64,000 nt of DNA from IMG/VR virus record IMGVR_UViG_3300045738_002037, positions 62,001 through 126,000 of that record; one strand, written 5' to 3'. The notes below the pieces were generated by a model, which saw nothing but the letters and a program-made list of their open reading frames with translations, did no database searches and had not been told where the DNA came from. A program made the translations under genes and the position numbers. Source of the DNA: a virus. Numbering within the stretch: the first letter of the stretch is position 1; every line of letters begins with the position of its first letter. Below are positions 8,619 to 16,048 of this stretch, piece by piece.

Positions 8619-9009
8619 CGTTATCCACCTTAGTCGTTCTCATATCATGTTTTAATAAAATATCATGTGTATTTACTCTACCTCTTTTTATAAGCTCATA
8701 ACTAACATGGTAAAGATTTGCTAGACCATGTAAAGCAAAACCATTAATAATTAACGTCCAATCTCTAGACAAAAACGCAACTGCAAAAATAAATGCGACC
8801 CAAACACTGGTACAATATCCACAATTTATTAATTTATCAAAATATATAAACAGTTTTCTTATAAATGTAACCGGCGGCTCATCATCTTTATACGCCACAT
8901 TTTTAATACACGTCCTAGCAGGCGCAAATATTTCAGATGTAGTTATTATTTCAGTTACTCTTTCTACAGCAATAACCAATAATACATAATGTAATATAGT
9001 TTCAAACAT
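8611..9009 (-). CDS. DUF1360-family membrane protein
   Basis: A 132-residue integral membrane protein of the DUF1360 family, known from Bacillus sporulation proteins and many large phages; its function is not established. Visible marks are an N-terminal hydrophobic helix (ILHYVLLVIAVERVTEII), the family signature NCGYCTSVWVAFIFAVAF near residues 71-88, and a third hydrophobic segment (LIINGFALHGLANLYH). ERVTE and GYC are the conserved polar marks. A GTGGG precedes the ATG closely. It may act in the host inner membrane. Confidence 0.75.
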   Translation of the reverse strand: MFETILHYVLLVIAVERVTEIITTSEIFAPARTCIKNVAYKDDEPPVTFIRKLFIYFDKLINCGYCTSVWVAFIFAVAFLSRDWTLIINGFALHGLANLYHVSYELIKRGRVNTHDILLKHDMRTTKVDNDG

Positions 9010-9016
9010 CCCACGC

Positions 9017-9304
9017 CTATTTGGGAATAATATAATTGCAATTGGCGTTTGAACATCTTCTCGCCATTGCTTTATTATTATTTACTATCATAATCGGGTA
9101 TCCGCATTTAGAGCATTTATTAGACGGAGATATCTTTTGTCTTACTACCGATAATTTATTAATAGAGCTATTGCCTAATTGTTTAGTAACTGTGTTTTTA
9201 GGCTTTGAAATATGTTGTACCAACACTGTTTTAGGCGCATTATCTTTAACAATACGCTGTGAACGGACAACCTGTGAACGATTACGACCACCACAACAAG
9301 CCAT
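9017..9304 (-). CDS. small basic zinc-ribbon protein
   Basis: A 95-residue protein with an N-terminal CCGG, a basic Ser/Lys/Gln-rich middle, and a C-terminal zinc ribbon: CSKCG and, 18 residues later, CSNANC. The spacing fits one zinc-binding finger. The likely role is nucleic-acid or protein binding; the target is unknown. An AAGAGG lies about 11 bases before the ATG. A TATAAATA at 9354-9347 on the same strand could serve as a T4-like late promoter about 43 bases upstream. Confidence 0.7.
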   Translation of the reverse strand: MACCGGRNRSQVVRSQRIVKDNAPKTVLVQHISKPKNTVTKQLGNSSINKLSVVRQKISPSNKCSKCGYPIMIVNNNKAMARRCSNANCNYIIPK

Positions 9305-9349
9305 TATAATCTATGCCTCTTAGAATCATTAGTAAGTTTATCTTCATAT

Positions 9350-9973
9350 TTATATTTGTGGCATAAAGGTAAAATCTGGATTTACATTTTCTTCAAAATC
9401 ACGCCATCTACACATAAACAATGGATCTAATTCAATTTCAACAATCTTTTTATTCTTGGTATGTGAGACGTCGCCAGGTACGGAACCAACGCGACTATAA
9501 TGATCGAATATTATATGCGGAAACCACAAAGTGTTTGCAGTTAACAATATTTTATCGCATTTTGGTTTTAAAATATTTATAGCTTTAGTTGATACAGCTA
9601 CCCAATCATGAGCAGGATTAGGTTTAAAAAACAACATTGGATAACAGTCTTCGCCACTCGTTTCCGTCCTCAGTCGAGCATCATAATTACACTGATGCCA
9701 CCAACTAGTAAACAAGCATATCTCAGGATTCTTAAATAAAGCATCTAAACTAAATCCAACGCCACATTTTGCTTCTACAGCAAAATAAAAATCTTTTCCA
9801 ACTGGTATAACATCAGAAACGCCTTCGACCATCCTGACGGCCTCATCGCGTCCTTCTACTCTACGTCTTCTAAATTGAGTTCCGGACCATTCAGTTAACA
9901 ATTTGGCGATTCTGCGTTCATGATTTTTGGAACGCCGAACGTTAGACTTGCCAATTTTACTCCAATCCGGCAT
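9350..9973 (-). CDS. PD-(D/E)XK nuclease, Holliday-junction-resolvase-like
   Basis: A 207-residue predicted nuclease. The N-terminal KNHERRIAKLL helix is followed by RRRRVEGRD. The active-site core is GVSDVIPVG (Asp near residue 53) and, ten residues on, VEAKCG (Glu and Lys near 68-70), the D...ExK pattern of restriction-endonuclease-fold enzymes such as archaeal Hjc and phage resolvases. A resolvase would process branched DNA before packaging, which suits a T4-like recombination phage. An alternative is a DNA-repair or host-degrading nuclease. The start lies one base after the upstream stop. Confidence 0.65.
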   Translation of the reverse strand: MPDWSKIGKSNVRRSKNHERRIAKLLTEWSGTQFRRRRVEGRDEAVRMVEGVSDVIPVGKDFYFAVEAKCGVGFSLDALFKNPEICLFTSWWHQCNYDARLRTETSGEDCYPMLFFKPNPAHDWVAVSTKAINILKPKCDKILLTANTLWFPHIIFDHYSRVGSVPGDVSHTKNKKIVEIELDPLFMCRWRDFEENVNPDFTFMPQI

Positions 9974-9974
9974 A

Positions 9975-10571
9975 TTATGACGGGCCTCTTGTGAATTTAT
10001 GCGGAGAGTTTTCGGGCGAACCTGAACTTCCTTCTCCTGAATTTAAGTCACACGGAGAATCATCGCCGAGAGCATCGGAATCGGTAATATATTTAACAGT
10101 CAATGTGTCGCTGTCTGTAATTCCAGTTACTTGATAAGTGTAAGTTGACAGGGTATCATCTGAATCCCCCGCTGTATGATGCACTGCTGTAATCCAGTCC
10201 CCGATTTGTGCATTTACCACTGAAGACCCATAGTTTACCGTATAAGATGGTCCAGATCCTGAACAACTACTTACCGCAACAGCAGCATATATTGTTACCA
10301 AATTCATAGCGCCACGGTCATATGTAACAATACTGTATTGATTAATATGCCCTAAGACATAATCGTCCGCAGCTTCCAATTCTAGATACGATTTAATTGT
10401 AGGATAACTAGCAGAATTGGCTACATCGGCATCTGGTATAACCAAGTGTTGAAGTTCAGCACTTTTCATTTGGTTAATTGTGGTCGTGCCGGATTCTTTG
10501 TCAATACGTATTCCGGTACTGGAATCGACAGAGAACAACCCAAGTTTTACAGCATGTTGAGCCACAGCCAT
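9975..10571 (-). CDS. unknown protein, long paralogue of a tandem pair
   Basis: A 198-residue protein whose first 90 residues are closely similar to the 93-residue product encoded just upstream (10583-10864). Shared segments include GLFSVDSSTGIRIDKESG and ASYPT-KSYLELEA. The unique C-terminal half is Ser/Asp/Gly-rich and beta-prone, with a tail that looks disordered. The composition resembles virion decoration or fibre-associated proteins, but I recognise no family. A 70-base stretch is identical between the two genes, so the duplication is recent or maintained by conversion. Confidence 0.7.
   Translation of the reverse strand: MAVAQHAVKLGLFSVDSSTGIRIDKESGTTTINQMKSAELQHLVIPDADVANSASYPTIKSYLELEAADDYVLGHINQYSIVTYDRGAMNLVTIYAAVAVSSCSGSGPSYTVNYGSSVVNAQIGDWITAVHHTAGDSDDTLSTYTYQVTGITDSDTLTVKYITDSDALGDDSPCDLNSGEGSSGSPENSPHKFTRGPS
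10463..10532. repeat. 70-bp direct repeat, copy 1
   Basis: These 70 bases are identical to 10756-10825 and lie in the 5' parts of two adjacent paralogous genes. The copies start 293 bases apart. Such a repeat can recombine to delete or fuse the two genes. Confidence 0.9.
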
Positions 10572-10582
10572 TTTTTCAACTC

Positions 10583-10864
10583 CTACGAAGCATCGTTCAT
10601 AGCACCGCGATCATATGTGACAATCATATATTGATCAAGGTGACCTAGAACAAAATCGTCCACTGCTTCTAATTCTAAATATGATTTTACCGTTGGATAA
10701 CTGGCCGAATTCGCTATACCGGTATCTGGTATAACCAAATGATCATGATTGATGTTTTTCATTTGGTTAATTGTGGTCGTGCCGGATTCTTTGTCAATAC
10801 GTATTCCGGTACTGGAATCGACAGAAAACAAACCTACTCTTACAACATGTATCCCTATCGCCAT
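10583..10864 (-). CDS. unknown protein, short paralogue of a tandem pair
   Basis: A 93-residue protein equal in layout to the N-terminal half of the downstream 198-residue protein (shared DSSTGIRIDKESG, SASYPTVKSYLELEA and MIVTYDRGAMN). It stops where the longer copy continues into its Ser/Gly-rich tail. It may be a complete one-domain protein or the result of an unequal duplication that lost the tail. Function unknown; virion protein by composition only. Confidence 0.7.
   Translation of the reverse strand: MAIGIHVVRVGLFSVDSSTGIRIDKESGTTTINQMKNINHDHLVIPDTGIANSASYPTVKSYLELEAVDDFVLGHLDQYMIVTYDRGAMNDAS
10756..10825. repeat. 70-bp direct repeat, copy 2
   Basis: Identical to 10463-10532, inside the 5' half of the shorter paralogue. 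The conserved protein segment around the repeat is GLFSVDSSTGIRIDKES. Confidence 0.9.
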
Positions 10865-10867
10865 TAT

Positions 10868-11713
10868 TCACTCCTTTAAATTACTGAATGGCAAGACTAA
10901 ATCAGCAAAATCTGACATTAGGCCATTGACTTTGTACTTTTGAATGAGTTCCATTATTTTATCTTTGGAGTATGAGGTATTTTCAGCTAATCTTTTTCTT
11001 ATATACAATCTGTTAACAAGCAAAGAAGGACATAAAGACAAATCGATAAGCATTAAATTTAGAACAAATCTTTCTCTACCTTGTATATCTAAAAATTCTT
11101 GAAGACCAGAATGAGATTCTAAAAGAGCCTTACTCTTCTTTGGCCCTATTCCCCTATAGCCATCAACAGTATCTGCTTTATCACCCGTCAATGCTTTTTG
11201 CACTGCCGGATTAACATCAGGAACATCCATTTCTGTATCTTTACTAGGATTGTAAACTTTGCAATTGTTAAACACAAATGGTATTTGGATCATATCACTG
11301 TCTGTTGAAACAATCACAATTTTTTGCGGATGCATCACAGCAGCCGCCGCATATATCATATCGTCCGCTTCCATCTTTTTACGACCATATTGCCTAACAT
11401 TCATACATTTAAAAAATTGCTTAGACATTTCTTGGATTTTAAATAAATCTTCTGATACATCTTCAATATATGCATTGTTATCTCTTCCTTCTTTATAAGT
11501 TTTAAGAATATCCCTACGCCATACTTCCTTTCTGGGTGCATCCCAAAACACATGAACCGAAGATGGTCTGTATTTGTTCATCCAATGCGTATATTGTCGA
11601 AGAAGGGCAACAAAATAATGGCTTTTTATTTGTTTTTTAAAATCATTTCTAACTGCATATACAGCTCTATATAACGCATTTTTGCCATCTATAAAAAGCG
11701 CAATATTGTTCAT
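10868..11713 (-). CDS. 5'-3' exonuclease / T4 RNase H-like flap nuclease
   Basis: A 281-residue PIN-fold 5' nuclease that would remove RNA primers and flaps during lagging-strand synthesis. Acidic metal ligands are visible at Asp9 (FIDGKNALYRA), Asp58 (FWDAPRKE), Glu115/Asp117/Asp118 (MEADDM) and Asp138/Asp140 (STDSDM). A helix-three-turn-helix follows at 177-197 (GDKADTV then GIGPKKSKALL). I chose the ATG at 11713 because GGAG lies seven bases upstream; an in-frame ATG at 11725 has none. It is separated from the upstream SSB gene by an intrinsic terminator, so its own expression depends on readthrough or a promoter in the gap. Confidence 0.85.
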   Translation of the reverse strand: MNNIALFIDGKNALYRAVYAVRNDFKKQIKSHYFVALLRQYTHWMNKYRPSSVHVFWDAPRKEVWRRDILKTYKEGRDNNAYIEDVSEDLFKIQEMSKQFFKCMNVRQYGRKKMEADDMIYAAAAVMHPQKIVIVSTDSDMIQIPFVFNNCKVYNPSKDTEMDVPDVNPAVQKALTGDKADTVDGYRGIGPKKSKALLESHSGLQEFLDIQGRERFVLNLMLIDLSLCPSLLVNRLYIRKRLAENTSYSKDKIMELIQKYKVNGLMSDFADLVLPFSNLKE

Positions 11714-11727
11714 ATAAATCTCCATAC

Positions 11728-11760
11728 AAAAACGGCGGGGCCTAAAAAGACCCCGCCGCT
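11728..11760 (-). terminator. intrinsic terminator after the SSB gene
   Basis: Read on the minus strand, CGGCGGGG (11758-11751) pairs perfectly with CCCCGCCG (11740-11733) across a 10-base loop and is followed by TTTTT (11732-11728). This is a strong GC-rich Rho-independent terminator in AT-rich DNA, 20 bases past the SSB stop. It would limit readthrough from the highly expressed SSB gene into the 5' nuclease gene. Confidence 0.85.
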
Positions 11761-11780
11761 CGATGCTTTAATGACCAGTC

Positions 11781-12917
11781 CTACTCGTCGTCATCTAACT
11801 GACCCAGAAGATCTTCGATCTCCTTATTAGCATCGATATCGTCATCAGCATCATCATCATCAGATGATTTTTCTTTCGCATCAGAATCGGCACTAGAATC
11901 AGCACTAGAATCGGCACTAGAATCGGCACTAGAATCGGCACTAGAATCGGCACTAGAATCGGCACTAGAATCGGCACTAGAATCAGCATCAAAAGGTGCT
12001 TCTTCTGAAAGAGAATCACTAGAAGAATCTTCCAATTCATCTTCTAAAGAGTCATCGCCAGCATTAGAGTCAGACTTTGCAACATCAGTTGACGCTGCTG
12101 CAGTTTCATCCTCATCAAATCCAGAATCGTCGTCATCATCGCCATTGATCATGACAGAAGCCAATTTACTTATTTTATCCAAATCAGGCTCTTCTATTTT
12201 AGTAAACAAGTCAATTCTTTTAGCAAGAACGTCTTTGATTGCTTCTTCATTTGGAGAGCCATCCTTATTCTTGATAATAGCCGTGGTTTCGCCGCCATTT
12301 GGCAGAAATTTACTGGTCTTATAGCTATTGTTTCTACCAGATTTTAATACTTCTAATTGATAACAAAATGCTTTGCTCTCATCAAAGAACACACCATATG
12401 CTTCCGGATCATCAGAATCACCAGCGTCATCCCGCAATAAACACGTTGTCCATTGATCAAAACATGTTTTAGAAGCATTAAAAAATCTTACTTTCCCGCG
12501 TAAATCATCCGGATTGGTTTTTACATTCGGGAAGTAGACATTAACCATATAATATGATTGTGGCATCCATTGTTGGACAATCAACCGCCTTTTGTCGGGA
12601 TTCTTTTCATCCCGCAACAAATCAAACCCAAATGTGCAAATTGGGCAATCATCGCCGCCAAAAATCCGAGGGCACGGATGCGGGCGATCATTTATCCAAT
12701 GATTCCCGTGTGTTGCAAAAAACTGGTCCATACTCTTTATCGCAGAACCACTTTTTGTATCATCGCCTTTCATTAAAGGCGGCAAAATAAAAAGCCGATA
12801 TTTAATCGCCGTTGTGCCATCCTGAGCTTTTTCAGGCTTAAACATATCAGGATCATTAAACTTACCCGACATCGATTTTTGTAACTTCTTACGAATTGCT
12901 TCTACATCATACGCCAT
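11781..12917 (-). CDS. single-stranded DNA-binding protein, T4 gp32-like
   Basis: A 378-residue protein with gp32 architecture: a short basic N-terminal arm (AIRKKLQKSM), a core with a zinc-binding region (histidines near 70-80, Cys82, Cys91 and Cys94, the last two as CPIC), and a long acidic C-terminal tail. gp32-type proteins coat ssDNA cooperatively, and the tail docks replication partners. The tail here includes eight DSSA units and Asp/Glu runs, longer than in T4 gp32 (301 residues). I prefer the ATG at 12917 (AGGAG eight bases upstream) over the in-frame ATG at 12923 (spacing of two). A strong terminator follows. Confidence 0.85.
   Translation of the reverse strand: MAYDVEAIRKKLQKSMSGKFNDPDMFKPEKAQDGTTAIKYRLFILPPLMKGDDTKSGSAIKSMDQFFATHGNHWINDRPHPCPRIFGGDDCPICTFGFDLLRDEKNPDKRRLIVQQWMPQSYYMVNVYFPNVKTNPDDLRGKVRFFNASKTCFDQWTTCLLRDDAGDSDDPEAYGVFFDESKAFCYQLEVLKSGRNNSYKTSKFLPNGGETTAIIKNKDGSPNEEAIKDVLAKRIDLFTKIEEPDLDKISKLASVMINGDDDDDSGFDEDETAAASTDVAKSDSNAGDDSLEDELEDSSSDSLSEEAPFDADSSADSSADSSADSSADSSADSSADSSADSSADSDAKEKSSDDDDADDDIDANKEIEDLLGQLDDDE
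11893..11988. repeat. 12-bp tandem repeat encoding DSSA in SSB tail
   Basis: Eight consecutive 12-base units (CTAGAATCGGCA type) differ at only one or two positions and encode Asp-Ser-Ser-Ala on the minus strand. Near-identity at the DNA level suggests recent expansion by slippage. The unit length of 12 keeps the reading frame. Confidence 0.9.
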
Positions 12918-12937
12918 TTTCATTACTCCTAAATTTT

Positions 12938-13441
12938 TTAACTTTCTAATCTTTCTTGTCTTTTAAATCCGGCTAATGATCTTAACACTTCTGCTTTAAG
13001 CTTTAATGCTTCTACCATGTGCCACATTTTACCAACATGCTTTTGAATTAATGCAAGCTTTACATCTAATTTCTGTAACTCCTTGTCTTTTTCGGCAATT
13101 GATTTAACTTGTTCAACAGATGGCGGCCTTAAGCCCTCCTTCTTAAATGATTCTAATACTTCTTCAATACATTCCCCTTTTCTTGCTTTAACCTTTCTTT
13201 CTGCAACAGCCACCATTGATTTCATTTCTGAATACAACGCAGCCCAATAGGTATATTGCGCCGGAATATCTTGAAGTTGTTGTTCAAGAATATCATAATC
13301 CACATCAATATCCGGAAGCATATTAACTTCCGTTGACAAACCATTCGGCAAAGTCACTCTAAACTTAAATAGCGTCGAATCCGCCAGTTCTGGCGGCAGA
13401 TATTCGCTGATCCATTTAGGAACTTCACCTTTACTATTCAT
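12938..13441 (-). CDS. UvsY-like recombination mediator candidate
   Basis: A 167-residue, mostly helical protein. Residues about 60-160 have the pattern of UvsY-type mediators: a YWAALYSEMK helix, a long Lys/Arg-rich amphipathic helix, PPSVEQVKSIAEKDKE, then a helix ending in LKLKAEVLRSL. In T4, UvsY loads the recombinase onto gp32-coated DNA. This gene lies 20 bases upstream of the gp32-like gene and in the same neighbourhood as RecA, which supports the assignment. It has an extra N-terminal domain of about 50 residues not found in T4 UvsY (137 residues). The call rests on pattern and context, not on a diagnostic residue. Confidence 0.45.
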   Translation of the reverse strand: MNSKGEVPKWISEYLPPELADSTLFKFRVTLPNGLSTEVNMLPDIDVDYDILEQQLQDIPAQYTYWAALYSEMKSMVAVAERKVKARKGECIEEVLESFKKEGLRPPSVEQVKSIAEKDKELQKLDVKLALIQKHVGKMWHMVEALKLKAEVLRSLAGFKRQERLES

Positions 13442-13730
13442 TTATCGGAGGACCCCAAGCTGATTTGTCAAACCCTTCTTTCTTTTTTAATACATTCTGA
13501 CTATTTTCGCTAATTATTGGGGCAGAAGACCCAAAAGCATTCCTATCAAATGTGGGTTTTTGCATTTCATTAATCTGACTTACAATTATTTCTTCACGTA
13601 AAGAAGATCTCTTTTTGAATTTATTCCTCACCATTTCTTTTTTACGTTTTTGCTTTCGTCTTACGGATTTAATCGAATCACGTTGCTTTTTTCTATTCCT
13701 CTTTTTATTCTTAAATGTTACTTTTTTCAT
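13434..13730 (-). CDS. small highly basic protein, unknown function
   Basis: A 98-residue protein whose first 50 residues are dominated by Lys and Arg (TFKNKKRNRKKQ, VRRKQKRKKEM), followed by an Asn/Ser/Lys tail. I chose the ATG at 13730 because it overlaps the polymerase stop as ATGA; an ATG at 13763 would create a 37-base overlap. A nucleic-acid-binding or polymerase-associated role is plausible given its charge and coupling to the family A polymerase. No known domain. Confidence 0.6.
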   Translation of the reverse strand: MKKVTFKNKKRNRKKQRDSIKSVRRKQKRKKEMVRNKFKKRSSLREEIIVSQINEMQKPTFDRNAFGSSAPIISENSQNVLKKKEGFDKSAWGPPINE

Positions 13731-14923
13731 TTGTGTTTTCCCAACAACTTCCATTTTTTCCACTTTTTGCCAATACTTATACTTAACGGAAACTTTGGAT
13801 TCTGCTCTAACACACCTTCAAATGGATTTAACATTATTGGAACTACCGTATCTATTATACATCTAATTTTTTTAGGATCATTTTCTGTCACAATTACAAG
13901 AGAGTCATGCACTTCTGCGATCAGTTTATTATCTAAAATTTCCCATATTTTTCTAATGACTAACTGCATAGCATGAACCACAGATCCCTGCATTGCCCCG
14001 TTTAACACAGCCAATTCATTTTTAGCATACTTTCTTTTAAACTTACGTCCTAAAATAGTTTCTAAAGATCCACCGTCTCTTTCGATTCTATCTTTACAAT
14101 TGGATATCCACTCCCCAAGCATGCAATAAACACCGCTAAGAGCCACACTCCTAAAATTCATAGAATTTATTGCCTTTAATAACATCAATTTACACTCGTC
14201 CCTACTTATCTCGCCAGCATGAGTTATTTTATCGCGCATATAAGCATATGGGTCGGATAATTCAAAAGACGATATCAATTCTGAATCATTTGACAATAAA
14301 GAAGCAACCCTAATATCCGCGCTAACCCAATCAAAATGAATAAACACTGAATTTTCACTCGCGCCTACAGCAGCGATGTGGTCTTTACTAGTCGTGCCTT
14401 GAATATTAAAACCAGTAGTCTTGCTTCTCCCAGAATACGTCTTCAATGACCATTTAGGATATCTATGGACAAATCCATGCAATATGCCGTTGTCCTCCAT
14501 ACTTTGATAAACCACAGACGCATTAGCTAATATTTTATGATATTCCTTAACATTAGCCTTTTGCATTTTATCTAAAACAGATCTAACGATAACATTGTCT
14601 TTAGCTTGACTTTTATCAGGCTTTATATCTGGTAAATGAATATCATAAACATTATATTGAGAACGCAATAAAGGCAACTCAAATTGTTTTATATGTGACT
14701 TAAAATCTGATATTACTATCGATTTTTTATTTTTATTGGCTTCTAATATTATTTTCTTTATTTCTTTTCTTGTATCTGCTATTGCACGATAGGTCTTGCC
14801 AGCGCCAGGACGATATAAATCCTTGACAATAGTTTTAGAGCCAGCCCGAATACCGGTACAGCGTGGCCTACCAGATGCAGGATCAAACAAAGTAAAAATA
14901 TATAAATAACGCATGTTAATCAA
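13727..14923 (-). CDS. DNA polymerase family A, polymerase domain only
   Basis: A 398-residue protein with the family A polymerase core. Motif A is FDWVSADIRVASLLS (compare DYSQIELRVLAHLS), with the catalytic Asp near 199. Motif B has RDECK and KAIN in the O-helix region but lacks the usual Phe and Tyr-Gly spacing. Motif C is EVHDSLVI with the second catalytic Asp, where the usual HDE is HDS. The N-terminal 150 residues show no DEDD 3'-5' exonuclease motifs, so proofreading is probably absent. A Pol III alpha is encoded about 9 kb away, so this enzyme may be a repair, gap-filling or specialised polymerase. Confidence 0.75.
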   Translation of the reverse strand: MINMRYLYIFTLFDPASGRPRCTGIRAGSKTIVKDLYRPGAGKTYRAIADTRKEIKKIILEANKNKKSIVISDFKSHIKQFELPLLRSQYNVYDIHLPDIKPDKSQAKDNVIVRSVLDKMQKANVKEYHKILANASVVYQSMEDNGILHGFVHRYPKWSLKTYSGRSKTTGFNIQGTTSKDHIAAVGASENSVFIHFDWVSADIRVASLLSNDSELISSFELSDPYAYMRDKITHAGEISRDECKLMLLKAINSMNFRSVALSGVYCMLGEWISNCKDRIERDGGSLETILGRKFKRKYAKNELAVLNGAMQGSVVHAMQLVIRKIWEILDNKLIAEVHDSLVIVTENDPKKIRCIIDTVVPIMLNPFEGVLEQNPKFPLSISIGKKWKKWKLLGKHK

Positions 14924-14959
14924 CAGTTTTATTAATTAAGATACGTTTGGATATTTTCG

Positions 14960-15406
14960 CTAATTATTAGAAGATTTAGGCAGCGACTTCGATGACTTTT
15001 TAGGTGACATATCATAATGTTTCGTTGGAGTTCCGTCTTTCCTACCAGCTTTTTTAAATTGTGCTATTTTATCGTCAACTTCTCCAGGCTCTCGCATGGA
15101 AGCATATGGATCGTCATCTTGTAATTTACATATGTTCATATCACGCCTGACACCTTCTTTATCTAAATAGCCGTCGCCACGAACATATCCAGTATAATCA
15201 TTATGGTTAAACGCTTGTCTTGCATTATGATTATTACATCTTGGGCATGTCGTAGCTTTTTTCTTTTCTTCTTCACCAGCATTCATTGAATGGTAAGTTT
15301 CAAATATTACTTCCCACTCTTCATCATACGTAAGTTCTTCACCTTTTATTTTGGTGGCTTCAGCTTCACAGTCTTTGCAGAAATAATAATAGCTAGGCAT
15401 TTTCAT
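14960..15406 (-). CDS. FmdB-like zinc-ribbon protein
   Basis: A 148-residue protein beginning PSYYYFCKDCEAEA, the typical start of FmdB-type zinc ribbons, with the second pair as CPRCNN near residue 55. Between the pairs is an acidic insertion. The C-terminal half is charged, ends in Lys/Ser-rich repeats and looks disordered. An in-frame ATG at 15400 is an alternative start. It overlaps the upstream GroES-like gene by up to 14 bases. The partner of the ribbon is unknown; phage FmdB-like proteins are common and mostly uncharacterised. Confidence 0.65.
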   Translation of the reverse strand: MKMPSYYYFCKDCEAEATKIKGEELTYDEEWEVIFETYHSMNAGEEEKKKATTCPRCNNHNARQAFNHNDYTGYVRGDGYLDKEGVRRDMNICKLQDDDPYASMREPGEVDDKIAQFKKAGRKDGTPTKHYDMSPKKSSKSLPKSSNN

Positions 15407-15839
15407 TTACTACTTCATATGGAACAGGCTGAAGTTTGCAAAAAATAGCTCTTTCGGGAATTATTCTAACCGTCTTTCCAGCATAAACACCACTTTGAGA
15501 ATTTATAGTTGTCACAACTTGATTAGGTTGAAATAACACAACATCACCAACTTTTAACTGAGATGGTGTTCTAGCGCCATTTTGAGCTAACCCAGGACCA
15601 ACGCCTACTACCAATCCTTCCGGCTTAAGTTTAGATTCACCCGGAAGTTCAAGACCACCTTCTAAATTAATTTCAAATTGCAAAATTGCAGCAAAATCAT
15701 TATAACATGGAACTTCTCTGATTTTTATTGGCCCATCTGAAAATATTTCAGTTTCCATTATTAATGGGGACGGCGCTTCACGCGGATTTTTTCCTTCTTC
15801 TCTCTGCATCAACGTTTCACTTTTAGCAACATCAGTCAT
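15393..15839 (-). CDS. GroES-like co-chaperonin (T4 gp31-type role)
   Basis: A 148-residue protein with the GroES fold signature. GGLELPGESKLKPEGLVVGVGPG, seen here as LELPGES, then KPEGLVVGVGPG, is the mobile-loop/roof beta-strand pattern. KVGDVVLFQPNQVV and VRIIPERAIFCKL are the conserved barrel strands. An N-terminal extension of about 40 residues is unusual for GroES (97 residues). Phage co-chaperonins such as T4 gp31 replace host GroES so that GroEL can fold the major capsid protein. No GroEL gene is visible here, so host GroEL is the expected partner. The start overlaps the upstream stop as TAATG. Confidence 0.75.
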   Translation of the reverse strand: MTDVAKSETLMQREEGKNPREAPSPLIMETEIFSDGPIKIREVPCYNDFAAILQFEINLEGGLELPGESKLKPEGLVVGVGPGLAQNGARTPSQLKVGDVVLFQPNQVVTTINSQSGVYAGKTVRIIPERAIFCKLQPVPYEVVNENA

Positions 15840-16048
15840 TATTTATCTCCTATTGTCAAACAAGCGCAATCTTTTTCAAAATCGCCAGTTAAAAATTTAA
15901 CTCTAGCCCTTCTGCTGGAATTAGCCGACCTCGGAACTTTAATTTGCATCGATGATCCATCAGGACTAATATTAAAACCCGACCTTTGCATTGTTTCCGC
16001 CTGTGCTTTTGTAATATTTGTGTCTATAACTATTCTAATCTTCATCAA
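15839..16048 (-). CDS. small basic protein, unknown function
   Basis: A 69-residue protein (RIVIDTNITKAQAETMQRSG), mixed alpha/beta, basic in the middle. It overlaps the helicase stop as ATGA and the GroES-like start as TAATG, so it is translated as part of that operon. No recognisable family. A role near replication is a guess from position. Confidence 0.6.
   Translation of the reverse strand: MMKIRIVIDTNITKAQAETMQRSGFNISPDGSSMQIKVPRSANSSRRARVKFLTGDFEKDCACLTIGDK

Noticed and set aside
11883-11990. Regular short repeats that could be mistaken for a CRISPR array
   Set aside because: The units are 12 bases with no spacers and keep the frame of the SSB gene; they encode DSSA repeats.
13727-14923. 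Family A polymerase considered as a typical DpoZ
   Set aside because: DpoZ has a 3'-5' exonuclease domain; this protein lacks it and has altered motifs B and C, so I call it family A only.
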